Assembly (NCBI GenBank): GCA_002751075.1
Contig: NAOQ01000389.1
Span: 32,944 to 48,529, forward strand
DNA length: 15,586 nt
Direction: 5' to 3'
Source of the DNA: Ichthyophonus hoferi
Lineage: Eukaryota > Opisthokonta > Ichthyosporea > Ichthyophonida > Ichthyophonidae
Part shown: piece by piece, positions 7,754-15,586 of the stretch
Position numbering within the stretch: the stretch's first letter is position 1
Layout of the letters: every line of letters begins with the position of its first letter
Position numbers and translations under genes: made by a program
Notes under the pieces: model-generated
Seen by the model: the letters and a program-made list of their open reading frames with translations, nothing else
Told to the model about the DNA's origin: nothing
Database searches by the model: none

Positions 7754-8260
7754 GTTTAAGTAAATCGTAATAGGTATGACGGTGTGTAGGACAGAGACTT
7801 CTTCTAAAAAGCCTGTCTCTAGTTGCAAACGTAAATTGATTACTGCGACTGATATCAAGATATGACCTGTAGAACATGGAGGAAAGAAACTATGAGTGAA
7901 ATTTTCTTCAGCCTCAAATGACACCCATACATCAAGATAGCTAGGACAGGAATATAACCAGTGAAGAAGAAAATACACAAGGCAGTTGACCCTGAGCAGG
8001 AGCATACTCAGCATACTTCAGATTATAACATGGCTTTTAATTTAACAGTTTTTAAACTTTTACTGGAGCATAATAGCTAGGCTATAGTATGACTGACAGG
8101 TCGGTCTCCAACAAGGAGCTACACAACCCGAGGTCAGCTCATAATCAAGGACTACTTGAATATCATATGATAATAAATGTGCATTATAAACAAATGTTTA
8201 GCTTATACACATCAAGTTACGACTATATCTAATCATGATAATAATTTAAACCAGAGTATT
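7754..8260. other. Unassigned sequence, no gene supported
   Basis: A 102-codon minus-strand frame overlaps this part (7706-8014) but shows no motif, splice support or family likeness. A GAGCT...AGCTC inverted pair at 8118-8142 is too weak to call a structure. Otherwise I see nothing. Confidence 0.5.
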
Positions 8261-8280
8261 TTTAAGAGGAAGTACGTCAC
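8261..8280 (+). promoter_or_regulatory. ETS-like and CRE-like elements
   Basis: GAGGAAGT (ETS-type GGAA core) directly abuts TACGTCAC (CREB/ATF-type half palindrome), about 20 nt before the candidate ATG at 8299. Such a pair is typical of animal housekeeping promoters; use here is inferred. Confidence 0.3.
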
Positions 8281-8298
8281 AACACTAACTTCCATCAA

Positions 8299-8323
8299 AT
8301 GGTCCACAACAAAGGCAAAAAAG
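8299..8323 (+). CDS. Possible first coding exon with strong donor
   Basis: ATCAAATGG opens a frame reading MVHNKGKK plus one base, cut by the donor GTAAGC at 8324. The Asn-Lys-Gly-Lys start recalls short first exons of basic proteins such as eIF1A (MPKNKGK), but no eIF1A-like second exon is visible before the large minus-strand gene begins, so that identity is not claimed. If real, the gene would be convergent with, and overlap, the MYND gene. Confidence 0.22.
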
Positions 8324-8675
8324 GTAAGCATAGTATTTTCCTAAAACTCAGAGGATCTTCTCATATAAGATTTAGGCTATGATTTTGCCACTAGTAACTC
8401 CACCTTGTAACATCGGCTTCAATTCTACAACATTTAGAGCTTTCAAGTCTAGTCTCCTTTGAAAAATTATCTTTATCTGACGTAGTATCTAACAGAAAAT
8501 CAATATGAAAACTAAGATATTTTTTCACTCTCACTGCATAATTGCACATGAGCTTTATCACAGACAGGGACCTTGAGATACACAAGACATGATATACCAA
8601 ATATAGACTAATTAACAACTTAACAATAATCAATTCATGGTAGCCATAATTATTTAGACCTACATTGTATATATA
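8324..8675. other. Intergenic stretch past the MYND gene 3' end
   Basis: An 80-codon minus-strand frame (8391-8633) crosses it without a recognisable domain. It probably lies beyond the poly(A) site of the MYND gene. No feature can be supported. Confidence 0.45.
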
Positions 8676-8681
8676 TTTATT
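8676..8681 (-). terminator. AATAAA poly(A) signal of the MYND gene
   Basis: AATAAA on the minus strand begins 18 nt after the TAA at 8701-8699. Cleavage would be expected about 10-30 nt further on, near 8650, giving a 3' UTR of only some 50 nt. Confidence 0.6.
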
Positions 8682-8698
8682 TTTGACACATCTAATAT

Positions 8699-9898
8699 TT
8701 AATCTGGTATATGATCATTATGATGCCTGACCCAGTCTTTAAGCTGACAGTCATGTCCACAATAATACAACTCTCCACAACATACATGCAATGCATTGTT
8801 TCCACAAACAGCGCATTTGAATCCCAGATCATCCATGCCATTATCAGAAACAAATATAGAAAATTCGTTGTCATCATCCTCAATCTCTATACTGTCAGTG
8901 GCCCCTGTTGGTTGATAGTCACTTTCAATTTCCCCCTTTGCTTTCCTATTTTTCTCTTTCTTTCGTTCTCTTTCTTCCAATTCTTCTTTTTCCTTTTGTC
9001 TTTCTCTCACTTTTTCATTTTCTATCTCTCTATCTCTCTCTTTTTTTCTTGCTCTTTCTTTCTCTTTTTCTCTTTTCCTTTCTCTTTCTTTCTCTCTTTC
9101 TCTTTCTTTTTCCTTTAATTTTTCTTTCTCTCTTTCTCTTTCTATTTGCCTTAATTTTTCTTTATCTTTTTCCTTTTTCTCCTCTTTATTTTTATCCTTT
9201 ACTTGCTCTTTGACCTTCCTAGTGTCTTTGTGTTTATCCTTCTTCTCTTTCTCTTTCTCCTTTTCCCTCTGTAATATCTTCCTTTCCAACTCCTGACCCT
9301 CCAAAGCCTTTTCTCTTATTTCTGACACCATTTCTCTCAACAATTTTGATTTCTTGGATAATTTCTCCTCTTGCATGGGCAATTGCGTGTTGACGTGTTC
9401 TAAGCCAGCTGCCATACCCTCAGTGTTTACAGGCTCCACTGGTAAAGCAGTGGTAGACAAGGTAGGGGTAGGTAAGGAAGGCGTGGGTGTATTGGAGGCA
9501 GTGCCACTCGTACCTGGCTGAGGTTTCTGCACCAGGCCAGAAATATCCAAATTGGGTTGGTTCATACTTGAATGGCCCATAAGTGGTGATGACAATTTCT
9601 TTTTAAGAGAAGGCGGACTTGGTTGTGACTGAAGGTGTGTCACATGACGTGGAGGAGGGGACGAGAGAGGTGACTCTTTTTTCTCCTTCCCATCATTCAT
9701 CCTAGACAAATTTTCTATTTTTGGTCCACTATGACTAATAATGAGAGAGTCTGATTGGGTCTCTGGGACTATTGACCCTGAGAAATTGCTGGTGATACGA
9801 CGTTTCTTGATTTCAGCCAATCGTAAACGAGGATCGGTAGGCATTATAGGTCGTTTCCCACCTTTTCTCACATCAGGACTGGAACCAATATCTGATTT
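8699..9898 (-). CDS. MYND gene exon C (charged helix and C-terminal MYND finger)
   Basis: The exon has 399 codons and a TAA. It opens KSDIGSSPDVRKGGKR, then PTDPRLRLAEIKKRR, a Pro/Ser/Thr-rich segment, a Lys/Glu/Arg-rich helix of about 130 residues (plus-strand 8950-9330), an acidic stretch with IEIEDDDNE, and MYND finger 2. The acceptor is placed at CCAATAG, giving phase 0 to match exon B. The CAG seven bases on would break the frame. The frame has no plausible initiator upstream, so this is unlikely to be a gene on its own. Confidence 0.78.
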   Translation of the reverse strand, partial: KSDIGSSPDVRKGGKRPIMPTDPRLRLAEIKKRRITSNFSGSIVPETQSDSLIISHSGPKIENLSRMNDGKEKKESPLSSPPPRHVTHLQSQPSPPSLKKKLSSPLMGHSSMNQPNLDISGLVQKPQPGTSGTASNTPTPSLPTPTLSTTALPVEPVNTEGMAAGLEHVNTQLPMQEEKLSKKSKLLREMVSEIREKALEGQELERKILQREKEKEKEKKDKHKDTRKVKEQVKDKNKEEKKEKDKEKLRQIEREREKEKLKEKEREREKERERKREKEKERARKKERDREIENEKVRERQKEKEELEERERKKEKNRKAKGEIESDYQPTGATDSIEIEDDDNEFSIFVSDNGMDDLGFKCAVCGNNALHVCCGELYYCGHDCQLKDWVRHHNDHIPD

Positions 9899-12800
9899 CT
9901 ATTGGTTGAATTAATGATTAGTTGGCTAGGAAGAGAAATCATATTATGTTTCTATATCTTATATGCTTTAAATATCATCCCCCATCTCTCATTCCCTCTT
10001 TAAAAAAAAATTATTGGAGATTAAAACTCACTATGCCAAAAAAAATCTTCCTTTTAAAATAAATAAAAATTACTGATCTGAGCTAAATAATAAGAAACAA
10101 ACTCAATTTAATGAACTAAAATAAACATATATATATATATATAATTGAGTTTGAGTCCAGGATGAATATGGGATGTCATAAGGTTTGGTTAATGAATATA
10201 TACATAGACGGGAATGTTTAAGTGGTCATTAGTACTCATTAATTAGTGTTAATTAGCACTAGACATGACATGAAGATAAAGGTAGATAATGGTCAAAAAA
10301 GTAAACATACCAATAGTAATGATCACATTGCATGATATATAATATTGTGCATAGTGTCTTACAAACTATAATATAAATCATAATATAATATATAACAAAG
10401 TGTAAAGATGATTGGCATTCTTATTTGTTCCTTTGTGTGTGATTAGATTAGTTAATATTATTAGTTAATATCATATGTACACGAATATATATGCATACCT
10501 ACATATAAAGGAATCATTATACCATGATTGAAAATGCACTACCAATAAAAAATAAAAGATTCTACAATATATATACACACATAAAACATAATAAGACCAA
10601 GCCATATCTATTCTTTCCTTTCCTATTCTTACCATTATGGGCGATACAGGTCCAGTTGGGCTACTTGATTTCTTACTGGTCTTGGAAAGAGCCAATGTCC
10701 ATGAGCTATCGCTTCTTATTGGCCTATCAGATGATGCAGTTTTCCCAAGAAGATTTTCATTAGTTATAGAGGAATCAATTAAGGTAGATCTTACCAATAC
10801 CCGAGTTTCATCTGGTGTTATCAAAGTTTTAATTGGTAGTTGCATTGAGCCAGTGTTTGACTCTGCTGTGTCTGGCTCACTGGATAATGACGAAACTGGA
10901 TGGATGTGCGCTTGTAGCCTATCAGAATTGAGGGTGGATGCTATGAGCGATGGATTGGTCCTGCGTGCTACAATCTTTAGTCTCTTATTTGATCTGATTG
11001 ATGCGGCATAGTTATCAAGAGAAGGTGATGTGGAGCCTTTGTTCTCTGTTGTAGTTGTAGCCAACGACTTCACTGTTGAGACTATATCACACCCTTCCGG
11101 ATTGGCTGGTTGAGCACTACACAGTGAATGGTTGGTAGTAGATATGGTAACACCATTGGACTTTGTAGAGACAGATGGCTGATTGATTGATAGTTCTATG
11201 GATGCACACTGTGGGGGTAATGAGTTATTGTATTATCATTGCAATTAGTAACAGTACTATTATTATCCTTAATAGTAGTAGTAGCTGTAGTTGTAGTATT
11301 ATTACCATTGCTTTTATAATTAGTGATATTATTTAAACACAAAGCATAGTATATATATATAGGCTTGTAAACTATCAAGTCCAATTAATATACATAATTA
11401 TAAACTAAATATAGATCGTTACATGCCCCCAGTAAGACCAAGGCGCACGCAAAGCAATTTAATCTACATATTATTGGTCAAACATAGATATCCTTAAATA
11501 TCTCCATAATAATCATACACAGTACAATAAAAAACACATTAAAGATATGGTAAATATTAATAGAATGACTGGATCTCTTATTAAGAAGGTAATATAAAAC
11601 GCATATCCAATCATAAAAGTGACAAGGGAGAGGAATGTGTGACTTTAAAATTGTACGACAATATATACGAGATGTGCGTTTGCAAATCTAAAAATAATAA
11701 CATCTGCGTTCATACATACTACATATACATCTACATGTATACATATATACATACATACACATACATAACATAAATATGCATATAAATATACATACACACA
11801 CATAAATATGCATATATATACATACTTACACATATATTAATATACATATATACATGCAAAAACATACAATAATTCTATTTTTAGATAAACCTTTAAAACA
11901 TATAACCATTCAATCATAACTGCCCATACTAGTAAAGAGTTCAACTCATTGGTCACTGTGTGCACGTTCTTCCTAGGAGATATCTGAGGGAGTGGTTCCT
12001 TGTCTATTGGCTGTACTTTATCGACAACATCTGATTGATCTATCCCTTCCACTTTCATACCTTCTCCCACCTCATTGGCTATATCCACATTAGTCTTTGT
12101 TTTCACCCTATCATCCTGGGTCTGGGTGGTGCTATTACTTAACGGGTTCACATCTATCTGCATAACAACAGACTCATTCTCCCCAGTTACCACTTCATCC
12201 ATACTAGTACTCGCTCTCCTTGCCACCTCCTTCTCCTCAGCCTGGTGTGCAACGGCGTGATCTGCATTCAATATCTTGGGGGCACAAGGGGGATCATCCA
12301 TGGCATGTAGGTCGGTGTGGCTGCATCTCTGTGAGAGGGTAGCCAGTCGTCCATGTAACACCTTACTCTGGGCCTTGGCCTGCTTCCTATTGCTCTCTTC
12401 CCTAGTAATCGCCAGTGAAATGAACACAGACAGCCTAGCCTTAAGATCACTGGTAGATCCACACGCCATCCCATCTCCACCAATGATGGGGCTGGACAGA
12501 ATGGAGGAAAGCACGGACAGGGGATTGGTGGGCTGTCTTGAGCCTATTTTAGTGGCTTGTTCAGAAGGCGGGCATGGGCCTGGACCTGTACCAGTGCCTA
12601 TTGCAACGTTAGCTCCAATCTCTGTAATTCGTTTGTAACCCATCAAGGAGGTGGTATTGTAAAAGCCATTTTCCATATAACACACCAAGCCATGATTGCC
12701 CTCCTGTAGATCCCTGGTGAGACAGGTATCGTTGCAGTAGCACTGTCTACATGTCTTACAGCTCAAGGCGCCTGGCCCACTACACCAACAGCACACATCG

Positions 12801-15546
12801 TGTAGCTTGGTAGGTAGGCTGGCGGTGACTGGACCTATATCATCTATATCATCAGGGATAGTAGGCAGGGGAGGGAGTTGGATGGCGGAGATATAGGGTG
12901 CTCTGGATCCTAGATTGAGAGAGATTTCGCTCTGGGCATTCACACTGACCCCGAGCTTATCCAATCTGTCCTTCCTTACTTTATACTGTTCTTCAAATTT
13001 TTGTTGTTGTCTCACCAATTTCTCATCAAATACCCGTAATACAGCCTGTATTTCTTCCATCTTTTTAGAAATTTTGGCATTGAATACATCATATATGAGA
13101 AAATCCATATCTCTTATTGGTTCTTTACCACTCCCTTCCTCATTGGGCCTGCCAGCCACAGATGGCTCCAAACTATTACATCCCATTGGTGCACTTGGCA
13201 CTGACACTGTATTACCATTTGTAGTAAACCCATCGGGGTGCTTATCAGGTACAACCTCATTGGGCATTGGGTTAGTAGAAGTGCTGTTACTCAGTTGATT
13301 TCCAGTGATTGTATTGGCTGGATCTTTAAGATTAGCGAATAAAGAATACTTGTCTAGTGGTTGTAAGTCCTTCTGGTGTTGTGCAAACGGCAGATCCACG
13401 GGCCAGGCCAGGCCCGTGTGGTTGCTAGGCAACCCAGAATCCAGAGGAGAGGCTGAAGCCAATATGTGAGCAAGGGTATCATTCACATCCTTACAAGAGA
13501 TCATCTCTCTATCCTCACTACCTCCTGGCCCATCTGCACCAGAACTAAAGGATGGTAGTAGATCGCCAGTCATTGTTGAGTGTGGTAGAGGAGGACTGCA
13601 TGATTGGTCACTGCTCTGCTGATGAACCACGGCCATCTGCATATATTCGTCAGCTCCTAAGAGACGTGTTCTCTGCCATCCACTGATCTCTCCCCGTGTG
13701 GCTACAAGCATTTCCTTCAGAAACCTAGCGTATGATTTCTCAAAAAATCCCTGGAAACTGGCCTGAACGTTTTTCGAAATCATAGAAGAGCCCTGGCCAC
13801 TGCTCCAACACCGCATTACATCAGCTACCTCCTTGAACTCGGCCTTAATCTGGTTGTATTTAGCGATACGTTGCTCTGCCGTGGTGCAGGCTTTAAGTGC
13901 CTGTAGACCTCTATTGCGTGTGTGTATTAGTTGATTATGTAGCTTTATCATGTTATTTGCAGCCACTCCAGGCCTGCCTGGCGCCATTTCCCTATTCTGT
14001 TCAACTTGTTGCTGTTGGATAATACTTTCCATTGAAGGGAAGTATGTGGCAGAGTTCCTAGGATACTCAGCCAAGCCTGAAGCTGCAGGGAGGGTTGAGG
14101 GAGAGGGGTTAAGAGGGTGGAAGGTGGGGGGCAGTCTCCTTTGCTCTCCCCTATCTCCTGGCGCTGTGGTGACAGGTGGTACTAGACGGTCATCAGAAGC
14201 GACTAAGCTGGCATTCACTAGCCCCCGGGGCTGGGATGCTCGACGTTGTGAGGTGGTAGCGGTAGTGGTTGTTAACAGACCAGCTCTTTCAAGAATATCT
14301 TGGGAGATAGGAGGAGTCCCCCCCTTTTGTTCTTGATGTAAGCGTTGTATATCAGCCCACCTTGGATGGATAGTGGGTATATTATTAAGTAAAGTAATAG
14401 TAATATCATTACCATCCAACTGATGCATTAAGAGTGTCCGTCCAAAATCAAACACATAACGACTCAGCTGGAAAATGTAATTAGGTTGGGAAGAGGCCTG
14501 ACTAAAGGCATCCATGGTTCTGTGCAGATAGGAGAGATCTTTGGTACAGGTCTCTAGTCCCTTATAACAATCACTTTCATATTTCCAACTTTTCAACCAC
14601 CAATGATACAACGTATAGAGTTTTTCATAGTCAAAGGCCATTCTATCAGTCAGTGTTTGAGTGTTTAATGTGTTTAAACAATCAAGAAGCTCTCTTAATC
14701 CCTGTCCTTCTACCGTAATGTAGTGAAGCAAGGTGCGCAGAGCATTTTTAACACCATTAAAGACAGTGGCTTCAAAAGGCTTGGAGCCTACAAAAGCAAG
14801 AATCAACAACACCTGCATACGACGTTCACGTAGTTGTTGTATAGCCACCAGTAAGCTGTCTGGGGCCGCTATGTTTCTATTTGGGCTTACTCTCACTGAC
14901 GTTGTTTGTAAGGCAGGCGCGGCGTCCTGTGCCAGGTCAATTAGCCCTGTATTCCCATCTGGGGGAGTACCAGTGTTCCTTGGTGAATTAAGTAAGCCCA
15001 TTGGAGGAATATCAGTGTTATTCTGGCCACTGACATGCACAGGAAGTTGAGCAGGATATACGCCTGATAGCCTGCGTGCTGGTGCTTGTTCGGAAATAGA
15101 CCTCGGCCGTTCCGGTTGACATACCTGTACTTGTGCCTGTTGTGATTGGGGTAGGGGTAATGATGGTAGTGCTTGAGGGGGAAGTAATGATTGGGTGGCC
15201 TGTGCTAATAGGTGTGGTTGCCCTTGCCCTGAAAAAAAAATATCTGTTGAAGGTAGGCGGTGAACACTGTTCTGTAGCCTTAATAATTGTTGTTGACGAT
15301 GTTCAAAGGCACTAGTCTCGGGAGAAAAAGAATGTTGTACAGGCAAGCTATCGTGTATTTGTTTTTGTTGTGGATTTAATTCTGAAAGATCAGGTGCCCA
15401 ACTGGAAGGAGAGGGAGAGGCGGCAGTCTTTCTTACAGCTCTGCCTTGCATCATTGATGGTATTGGTTGTGGTAGGTTATTATGTTGCAGACTATCTGAA
15501 AAGTTTTGGTTTATGATTTGTTGGAACTGTGTTTGTTGTTGTTGTT

Positions 15547-15577
<31 letters not shown>

Positions 15578-15586
15578 TTGCTGCTG
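8699..15586 (-). CDS. Large polyQ, double-MYND-finger nuclear protein, 5'-partial
   Basis: Three minus-strand exons (15586-11930, 11208-10633, 9898-8699) join in phase 0 to give at least 1,810 codons, open at the right edge. In order the protein has: a Q18 tract; a Q/P/S-rich region; a helical region at residues ~242-419; a second helical region (~540-660); a coiled coil (~835-880); MYND finger 1 (~932-969); a Ser/Thr-rich linker carrying NKRLKIVARR, a possible nuclear signal; a PTDPRLR motif; a long Lys/Glu/Arg helix; and MYND finger 2 at the C-terminus. MYND fingers usually bind proline-rich peptides in transcriptional co-regulators such as ETO/RUNX1T1, DEAF1 and ZMYND11. No full-length relative is recognised. 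Exon linkage rests on phase and splice signals; two or three separate genes remain possible. Confidence 0.62.
8702..8815 (-). other. MYND-type zinc finger 2 (C-terminal)
   Basis: The finger reads CAVCGNNALHVCCGELYYC, then GHDCQLKDWVRHHNDH. The C-x2-C-x7-CC-x5-C-x3-C spacing is the same as I recall for ZMYND8/ZMYND11 (AMYHCCWNTSYC). The CQLKDWVRHH segment is close to CQHKDWEKHH of RUNX1T1. The final ligand is His instead of Cys. The finger ends three residues before the stop. Confidence 0.88.
8950..9330 (-). repeat. Coding low-complexity tract for a charged helix
   Basis: The plus strand is a TCTTTC/TTTCTC pyrimidine strip. The minus strand encodes alternating Lys, Glu, Arg and Asp with scarcely any hydrophobic residue, as in EREKEKLKEKEREREKERER. 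This fits a single alpha-helix or an RNA-binding type charged segment. Phe/Leu-rich frames on the plus strand are its shadows. Confidence 0.85.
9899..10632 (-). other. MYND gene intron between exons B and C
   Basis: This 734-nt AT-rich intron contains an (AT)n run at 10126-10142. Its 3' end is odd: a good pyrimidine tract with AG (TTTCTCTTCCTAG) lies 34 nt before the phase-matching AG, which is preceded directly by CCAAT. Use of the earlier AG would introduce stops. Confidence 0.55.
10633..11208 (-). CDS. MYND gene exon B (Ser/Thr-rich linker)
   Basis: This exon of 192 codons, phase 0 at both ends, starts CASIELSINQPSVSTK after the acceptor CCCCCACAG and ends PTGPVSPIM before the strong donor GTAAGA. 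It is rich in Ser, Thr and Asn and probably disordered, with the basic patch SNKRLKIVARR. No domain is recognised. The upstream frame is closed by stops before the acceptor, which supports the border. Confidence 0.7.
11209..11929 (-). other. MYND gene intron between exons A and B
   Basis: This 721-nt intron has donor GTATGG and acceptor TTACCCCCACAG. It holds a CATA/TACA-rich low-complexity stretch at 11701-11862 (part of which is the exon A read-through) and a TAG/TAT trinucleotide-rich patch at 11255-11310. Nothing else is recognised. Confidence 0.6.
11930..15586 (-). CDS. MYND gene exon A (3.66 kb, open at right edge)
   Basis: The 1,219 codons are open from the window edge. The first internal ATG is at 15454, but 44 in-frame codons precede it: 18 Gln, then TQFQQIINQNFSDSLQHNNL and PQPIPS. 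Translation therefore probably starts outside the window. The donor is placed at GTATGG after LNSLL (phase 0). Read further, the frame ends at 11837 with a Tyr/Val-rich tail typical of intron read-through. A second possible donor is GTTTAT near 11894, also phase 0. Confidence 0.85.
12680..12793 (-). other. MYND-type zinc finger 1 (internal)
   Basis: Zinc ligands follow C-x2-C-x7-C-x2-C-x4-C-x3-C-x9-H-x3-C, reading CCWCSGPGALSCKTC, RQCYCNDTC and HGLVC. All eight ligands of a MYND finger are present. The stretch before the His is slightly longer than usual, and the typical Trp is absent. Confidence 0.8.
12950..13085 (-). other. Coiled-coil segment of exon A
   Basis: The sequence KISKKMEEIQAVLRVFDEKL followed by VRQQQKFEEQYKVRKDRLDK shows heptad-like hydrophobic spacing with abundant Glu, Lys and Gln. 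It is a likely dimerisation helix shortly before MYND finger 1. Confidence 0.6.
14330..14863 (-). other. Unrecognised helical domain in exon A
   Basis: It runs from DSLLVAIQQLRERRMQVLLI to IHPRWADIQRLHQEQK, about 178 residues. It is hydrophobic, low in Pro and Gln, with regular Leu spacing and aromatic clusters such as LYTLYHWWLKSW, in sharp contrast to the disordered sequence around it. It is predicted to be a folded helical domain; I know of no family that fits. Confidence 0.5.
15229..15246 (-). promoter_or_regulatory. Splice-acceptor-like T9CAG inside exon A
   Basis: CAGATA followed by nine T and CAGGG forms a textbook 3' splice site within the open frame (it codes DIFFSG). A GTGTTC 39 nt upstream of the exon restart would give an in-frame excision, although 39 nt is very short for an animal intron. 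It may instead be an alternative acceptor. Confidence 0.3.
15515..15586 (-). repeat. CAG/CAA tract coding polyglutamine
   Basis: Eighteen consecutive Gln codons, mixed CAA and CAG, run in frame with exon A up to the window edge. CAA interruptions make the tract less prone to slippage than pure CAG. Its full length is unknown. Confidence 0.9.

Noticed and set aside
7706-8014. Minus-strand 102-codon frame
   Set aside because: It has no recognised motif, ends in an A-rich Lys/Ile run and lacks conserved-looking composition; it could be a decayed insertion, but nothing shows which.
8101-8160. Possible tRNA or small structured RNA around GGTCGGTCTCC
   Set aside because: No A/B box pair or cloverleaf could be built; the only inverted pair is five bases long.
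8299-8323. Naming the MVHNKGKK exon as eIF1A
   Set aside because: Only four or five residues match the eIF1A start, and no second exon with its basic RRRGK region was found.
8391-8633. Minus-strand 80-codon frame just past the MYND gene
   Set aside because: It lies beyond the poly(A) signal, and I see no domain or convincing start; chance cannot be excluded.
8708-9213. Plus-strand Phe/Leu-rich frames resembling membrane proteins
   Set aside because: They are the antisense of the Lys/Glu/Arg-rich coding tract of MYND exon C.
12075-15315. Several plus-strand frames of 60-128 codons
   Set aside because: They are shadows of exon A; none has a motif or splice evidence.
1-15586. CRISPR arrays, LTR or virus-like elements, and DNA-transposon ends
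   Set aside because: No spaced direct-repeat array, no long terminal repeats, no reverse transcriptase, integrase or transposase motifs, and no paired terminal inverted repeats were seen.

Overview
The window looks like nuclear DNA of an animal with an AT-rich, repeat-littered genome and GT-AG introns. An early-branching metazoan such as a sponge is my guess, with low confidence. There is no bacterial operon structure, and I recognise no intact mobile element, CRISPR array, rRNA or tRNA.

Positions 1-4298 (minus strand) hold a gene that open reading frames alone do not show, because its exons are only 49-126 nt long. Seven exons with matching splice phases give 211 codons that align, in order, with the N-terminal half of TFIIH subunit 4 (GTF2H4, p52, yeast Tfb2). 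The gene starts at about 4298 and runs off the left edge. Its introns carry pentanucleotide and tetranucleotide microsatellites, a dense CCAAT/ATTGG cluster (intron 4), and a tandem triplication of the intron-1/exon-2 boundary (2991-3270).

Positions 4299-8675 form an intergenic stretch of about 4.4 kb. Just upstream of GTF2H4 lies an ordered set of GATTA/TAATC sites at 10-bp spacing (4515-4656), which is the most striking non-coding signal here. From 4700 to 5700 I see only AT-rich sequence. From 5770 to 8330 there are several weak coding-like fragments on the plus strand. One (7145-7342) resembles the ComB/2-phosphosulfolactate phosphatase family; another (8299-8323) looks like a first coding exon with a donor site. 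None is proven.

Positions 8676-15586 (minus strand) hold a large gene of at least 1,810 codons in three visible exons, all joined in phase 0, open at the right edge through an in-frame polyglutamine tract. The predicted protein has a Q-rich N-terminus, two unrecognised helical regions, a coiled coil, an internal MYND-type zinc finger, a Ser/Thr-rich linker, a very long charged helix and a second, C-terminal MYND finger of ZMYND8/ZMYND11-like spacing. This suggests a nuclear scaffold or co-regulator. The poly(A) signal lies 18 nt after its stop codon.

The two genes point the same way but need not work together: one is core transcription and DNA-repair machinery, the other looks like an uncharacterised transcription co-regulator.
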